Assembly: GCA_029058455.1 (NCBI GenBank)
Contig: JAIDXU010000283.1
Location: 1-16,529, forward strand
Reading direction: 5' to 3'
Length of the DNA: 16,529 bases
Origin: Paramuribaculum sp.
GTDB taxonomy: Bacteria; Bacteroidota; Bacteroidia; Bacteroidales; Muribaculaceae
The notes under the pieces were generated by a model. That model was not told the origin of the DNA. It saw only the letters and a program-made list of their open reading frames with translations, and searched no databases. The position numbers and the translations under genes are program-made. The number at the start of each line of letters is the position of its first letter. Position 1 is the stretch's first letter. Below, piece after piece: positions 14,205 to 16,529 of this stretch.

Positions 14205-16274
14205 CTAACGTGTGCGCATATTATTGCGGTCTGTTCGGTCAAAGGCGCTGCGGGGAGTGCCGTTGCGGTTGGTGGAGTTGAGAGAGCCGAAAGGATCATT
14301 GGGGTCGAAGTCATCATCCTCATCTTCATTCTCATCGTCAACCTTATTGCCGTCTTTTGTCTTGGGCTTGTTTTTCTTGATGTCGTTGGGCTTCTGCATG
14401 TCTATGGCAATCTCATAGATATCCCACGACTGCTCGAGATCCCAGTTTTTCTTCAGGTTGATACGCTTGGGGTAGTAGGCGGTTTCTTCCGGCTGGATTG
14501 AGTCGACTATGCCAATGTCATAGATACCGTTGTTGTTATCGTCGAAAAACATGCGGGCGTAGTATTTTCCCGGGGCGAGGAAGTTAAATACCGCGTCGCC
14601 GGCTGCATTGACAGGAGCTTTGGCTACCGGTTGATCGCTGGAAGAGAGGAGTTCCACAATGGCGGGATGTCCGTTGGTGCCGGTGATATGGAATGTGAGG
14701 TTTGAGTATTCGTCGGTGGCTTTGGTGGTAAACTCATACTCCAGCTTCTCGGAGGGCACACCGTAGATGCTGACTATGGCGGCGCTGTCGATGGTGAGAC
14801 AATAAGTCTGGTCAGGTTTCCAATCGGTGATATTGCCGATGAGCAGTCTCGGCTTGAGTGAATCGGTGAAATTAAGTTCGAAATTTTCTATCACGCGTCG
14901 GGTTTTGGTTTCCTTGGTGTCGTTAGGATTCTTTGACTTCTCGGTTTCGATTATTTCGAGCTTCACCATTTCGGGATGATATTCGGCGGCAGGCACGTCG
15001 ATAGAGGCCACAAGGGGAGTGCCGAGGTTGTGAGGCTTTGATGAGTTTATTTTAATTTTCATCAGCTCGATTTTCGGCAGCGAGTCGGCCGACAGAGAGT
15101 CGTTTGACTCTTTGTTTCTGGCCTTTGGCTTTGAGGCGTTGTTGTTGCTTGACTTCTGTTTTCTCATAAAGAGACGCAGGGTGTCGGTGGTCCATGACAG
15201 ATTGTCGTTGGTGTCGGTGCGCAGGTAGCGCGCGGCCACTCTCAGCGAGTCAGTCTTTATGAGGGTGGAGTCTTTGATCCAATAGGTCAGCGAATCGCGT
15301 GTGGCCGAGGCTTCGAGTACCGCCCATTCTCTATCGGTCTTGCCGGCCAGCGGACCGTCGAGAACCGTGAGCGTGGGTAGGGAGTCAGATTTGGTGCCCA
15401 TCTCGAGATAGATGATATTTCGGTCGGAGCGGTTGTTTTTAGCCAGATACTGCGACGCATAACCATAGTTGAACCATGTGAGCAGCACATCGTTGGGAAG
15501 ATATTGAGTGGCCTTGACCGTCACTATCGAGTCAGATCCGTCGCGGGCTGCTATTGTGTCAACGCGGTCGATCGGCGAAGTGGAAGGGGTGATGGTCATG
15601 TCATAGAATGCGATATCTTCCGAGCGATCCCATTTGTAGTCGCGGTTAAGATCGTTGATGGCATATATGCGGTATGTGCCCGGAGCGAGATTACGAATAG
15701 TAAATCTGCCGTATTGATCGGTGCGGGTGAGTCGTTCGAGAGGGAGAGTGTGGATGGCGGTGTCGGAGAGATTGCTGTAGACTCCCACCATCATGCCCTG
15801 AGCCGGCTCGAGGGTCTGTGCTTCAAAAACCATGCCTGAGATACGCATGGTGTCGATTGTGGGGCCGGTTGAAAATGCAAAACTGAAACCGTCGAGTATA
15901 TTACCTTCGTTGAGGTCAGAGATAGCGTTTCCGAAGTCAATGGTATAGGTAGTGGAGTCGATGAGGGTGTCTTTAAGCTCTACGGTTACCACATGACCGT
16001 TGCCGGAAATCTGAGGCATATCTTTCTGGGCCGGCGATACCACGACATTGCTCATCACATCTTTGAGGGTGATGTTTTCGTCAAAACGCAGCCTTATGCG
16101 ATTGGTCTTGACATTGAGGGCACCGTCAGCGGGATTGGCTGAAATAAACACCGGAGGGAAAGTGTCGCGCGGGCCACCCTCAGGGCGCCCTATCGAGGCA
16201 CAGGCCACGCAGATAAGCACGCATATCAGCGCCACCGGCAGCAGGAGCATATTATAATTTTGACGATTCATCAT
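14205..16274 (-). CDS. Ig-like (SbsA type) domain lipoprotein
   Basis: A 689-residue exported protein. A hydrophobic start ends at C25 (VAC-ASIG), a likely lipidation site. Residues about 38-137 form an SbsA-type bacterial Ig-like domain (DTFPPVFISANPADGALNVKT... RLRFDENI ... TTYTIDFGNAISDLNEGN ... FSFAFSTG). Residues about 143-225 resemble a transthyretin-like carboxypeptidase-regulatory fold (DQYGRFTIRNLAPGTYRIYAI). A long Lys/Ser/Asp-rich middle follows, then a second such fold near 570-610 containing FFDDNNNGIYDIG, which looks like a calcium loop. The tail is a strongly acidic stretch (DDENEDEDDDFDPNDP). The protein is a common Bacteroidetes surface or periplasmic lipoprotein of unknown function. 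It opens the cluster that includes porV. Confidence 0.8.
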   Translation of the reverse strand: MMNRQNYNMLLLPVALICVLICVACASIGRPEGGPRDTFPPVFISANPADGALNVKTNRIRLRFDENITLKDVMSNVVVSPAQKDMPQISGNGHVVTVELKDTLIDSTTYTIDFGNAISDLNEGNILDGFSFAFSTGPTIDTMRISGMVFEAQTLEPAQGMMVGVYSNLSDTAIHTLPLERLTRTDQYGRFTIRNLAPGTYRIYAINDLNRDYKWDRSEDIAFYDMTITPSTSPIDRVDTIAARDGSDSIVTVKATQYLPNDVLLTWFNYGYASQYLAKNNRSDRNIIYLEMGTKSDSLPTLTVLDGPLAGKTDREWAVLEASATRDSLTYWIKDSTLIKTDSLRVAARYLRTDTNDNLSWTTDTLRLFMRKQKSSNNNASKPKARNKESNDSLSADSLPKIELMKIKINSSKPHNLGTPLVASIDVPAAEYHPEMVKLEIIETEKSKNPNDTKETKTRRVIENFELNFTDSLKPRLLIGNITDWKPDQTYCLTIDSAAIVSIYGVPSEKLEYEFTTKATDEYSNLTFHITGTNGHPAIVELLSSSDQPVAKAPVNAAGDAVFNFLAPGKYYARMFFDDNNNGIYDIGIVDSIQPEETAYYPKRINLKKNWDLEQSWDIYEIAIDMQKPNDIKKNKPKTKDGNKVDDENEDEDDDFDPNDPFGSLNSTNRNGTPRSAFDRTDRNNMRTR

Positions 16275-16302
16275 TATTAGCGTAAGAAAAACGATTATCC
16301 CG

Positions 16303-16310
16303 CAAAATTA
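16303..16310 (-). promoter_or_regulatory. -7 promoter element for the lipoprotein-porV-ispF cluster
   Basis: Read on the minus strand, TAATTTTG followed by C matches TAnnTTTG exactly and is 28 bases from the ATG of the Ig-like lipoprotein. A TTTG sits closer than the usual 20 bases (about 12), so the -33 box is imperfect. Confidence 0.55.
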
Positions 16311-16373
16311 CAAAAAACTCTCCAAACAACCCCCACCTCCCTTCCCAACCAATAATGCTAGTAATCCCGATTT

Positions 16374-16418
16374 GGACTAATAAGGCTAATTAGACCTATA
16401 TGACATATTAGACAGACA
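16374..16418. repeat. Degenerate 9-bp tandem repeat
   Basis: The sequence divides into successive 9-mers: GGACTAATA, AGGCTAATT, AGACCTATA, TGACATATT, AGACAGACA. They share a core of the form rGrC-tAT. Five units are clear and a sixth (16419-16427) is weaker. The pattern lies upstream of the lipoprotein promoter and outside any gene. Confidence 0.4.
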
Positions 16419-16457
16419 AAGACAGGCAATCGGTGAATAAGAGGGGGCGGGTGCACG

Positions 16458-16486
16458 GCTCTTTCATTTAAACTAAAATAAAGAGC
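16458..16486 (+). repeat. Hairpin 1 of 2 at the right edge
   Basis: GCTCTTT (16458-16464) pairs with AAAGAGC (16480-16486). After a bulged C, ATTT (16466-16469) pairs with AAAT (16476-16479), giving an 11-pair stem with a 6-base loop. It is 10 bases before the terminator-like hairpin. Confidence 0.45.
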
Positions 16487-16496
16487 ATATCTTCCC

Positions 16497-16528
16497 TTAC
16501 CCGGTTCAGTGCGAATCGGGTAATTTTT
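16497..16528 (+). terminator. Rho-independent terminator at the right edge
   Basis: TTACCCGGTTC (16497-16507) pairs with GAATCGGGTAA (16513-16523), 11 pairs including one G-T, around the 5-base loop AGTGC, followed by five T (16524-16528). It has the form of a plus-strand intrinsic terminator, but no plus-strand gene precedes it for over 4 kb, so it would end an unannotated short transcript. Confidence 0.6.
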
Positions 16529-16529
16529 C

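Larger units (their letters stand above)
16275..16529. other. Non-coding right edge with promoter, repeat and hairpins
   Basis: No gene of credible length is seen on either strand. The stretch holds a promoter -7 element for the lipoprotein cluster, a C-rich block at 16328-16349 (G-rich on the coding strand), a degenerate 9-bp repeat, and two hairpins at the far right, the last with a T tract. Confidence 0.7.

Noticed and set aside
16390..16470. A 19-codon minus-strand reading frame near the right edge
   Set aside because: Too short, no ribosome-binding signal, and it crosses a hairpin arm and the repeat; no support as a gene.
1..16529. Mobile element, prophage, CRISPR array or tRNA gene
   Set aside because: No transposase or integrase motifs, no regularly spaced direct repeats and no cloverleaf-like sequence were seen; gene content is housekeeping and envelope biology.

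Overview
The window looks like a chromosomal housekeeping segment from a gut-type member of the Bacteroidales, most like the Muribaculaceae or a close relative. The evidence is: Bacteroidetes-style proteins (PorV of the type IX secretion system, a Bacteroidetes-type TonB, a DUF5715-like lipoprotein, an Ig-like/SbsA lipoprotein, a PdxJ with the Bacteroidetes N-terminal signature); weak Shine-Dalgarno signals; and promoter -7 elements of the Bacteroidetes form TAnnTTTG. No rRNA, tRNA, CRISPR array, insertion sequence or phage gene was seen. The family assignment is inference, because no search could be run.

Layout. (1) 234-1427, plus strand: a class I aminotransferase with its own upstream -7 element and a strong downstream terminator. 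(2) 1603-2379, plus strand: a short-chain dehydrogenase closely resembling E. coli 7-alpha-hydroxysteroid dehydrogenase. (3) 9621 down to 2386, minus strand: a probable operon pdxJ - exbB - exbD - tonB - M15-like lipoprotein - giant AsmA-family protein, meeting the dehydrogenase tail to tail with a 6-bp gap. (4) 9763-11776, plus strand, divergent from pdxJ: a small ACT-like protein, NAD kinase and a YgjP-like metallopeptidase, overlapping or nearly so. (5) 16274 down to 11789, minus strand: an Ig-like lipoprotein, a degenerate FAH-fold protein, porV and ispF, tightly spaced. The edges (1-233 and 16275-16529) are non-coding and carry G-rich tracts, a degenerate 9-bp repeat and two hairpins.

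How the genes fit together. The minus operon joins vitamin B6 synthesis (PdxJ) to a complete inner-membrane energy module (ExbB, ExbD, TonB), followed by two envelope proteins: a lipoprotein with an M15-type zinc site and an AsmA-family bridge-like protein. The right-hand operon is also mainly envelope biology (lipoprotein, PorV), with the isoprenoid enzyme IspF at its end. The divergent plus-strand group makes NADP and carries a small putative regulatory domain.

Points most worth a second look: the FAH-fold pseudoenzyme next to porV, the ACT-like remnant that appears to have lost its CBS domains, the TonB module tied to an AsmA bridge protein, a terminator-like hairpin in the pdxJ leader, paired inverted repeats in the divergent promoter region, and a possible small RNA ending in a terminator at the right edge.
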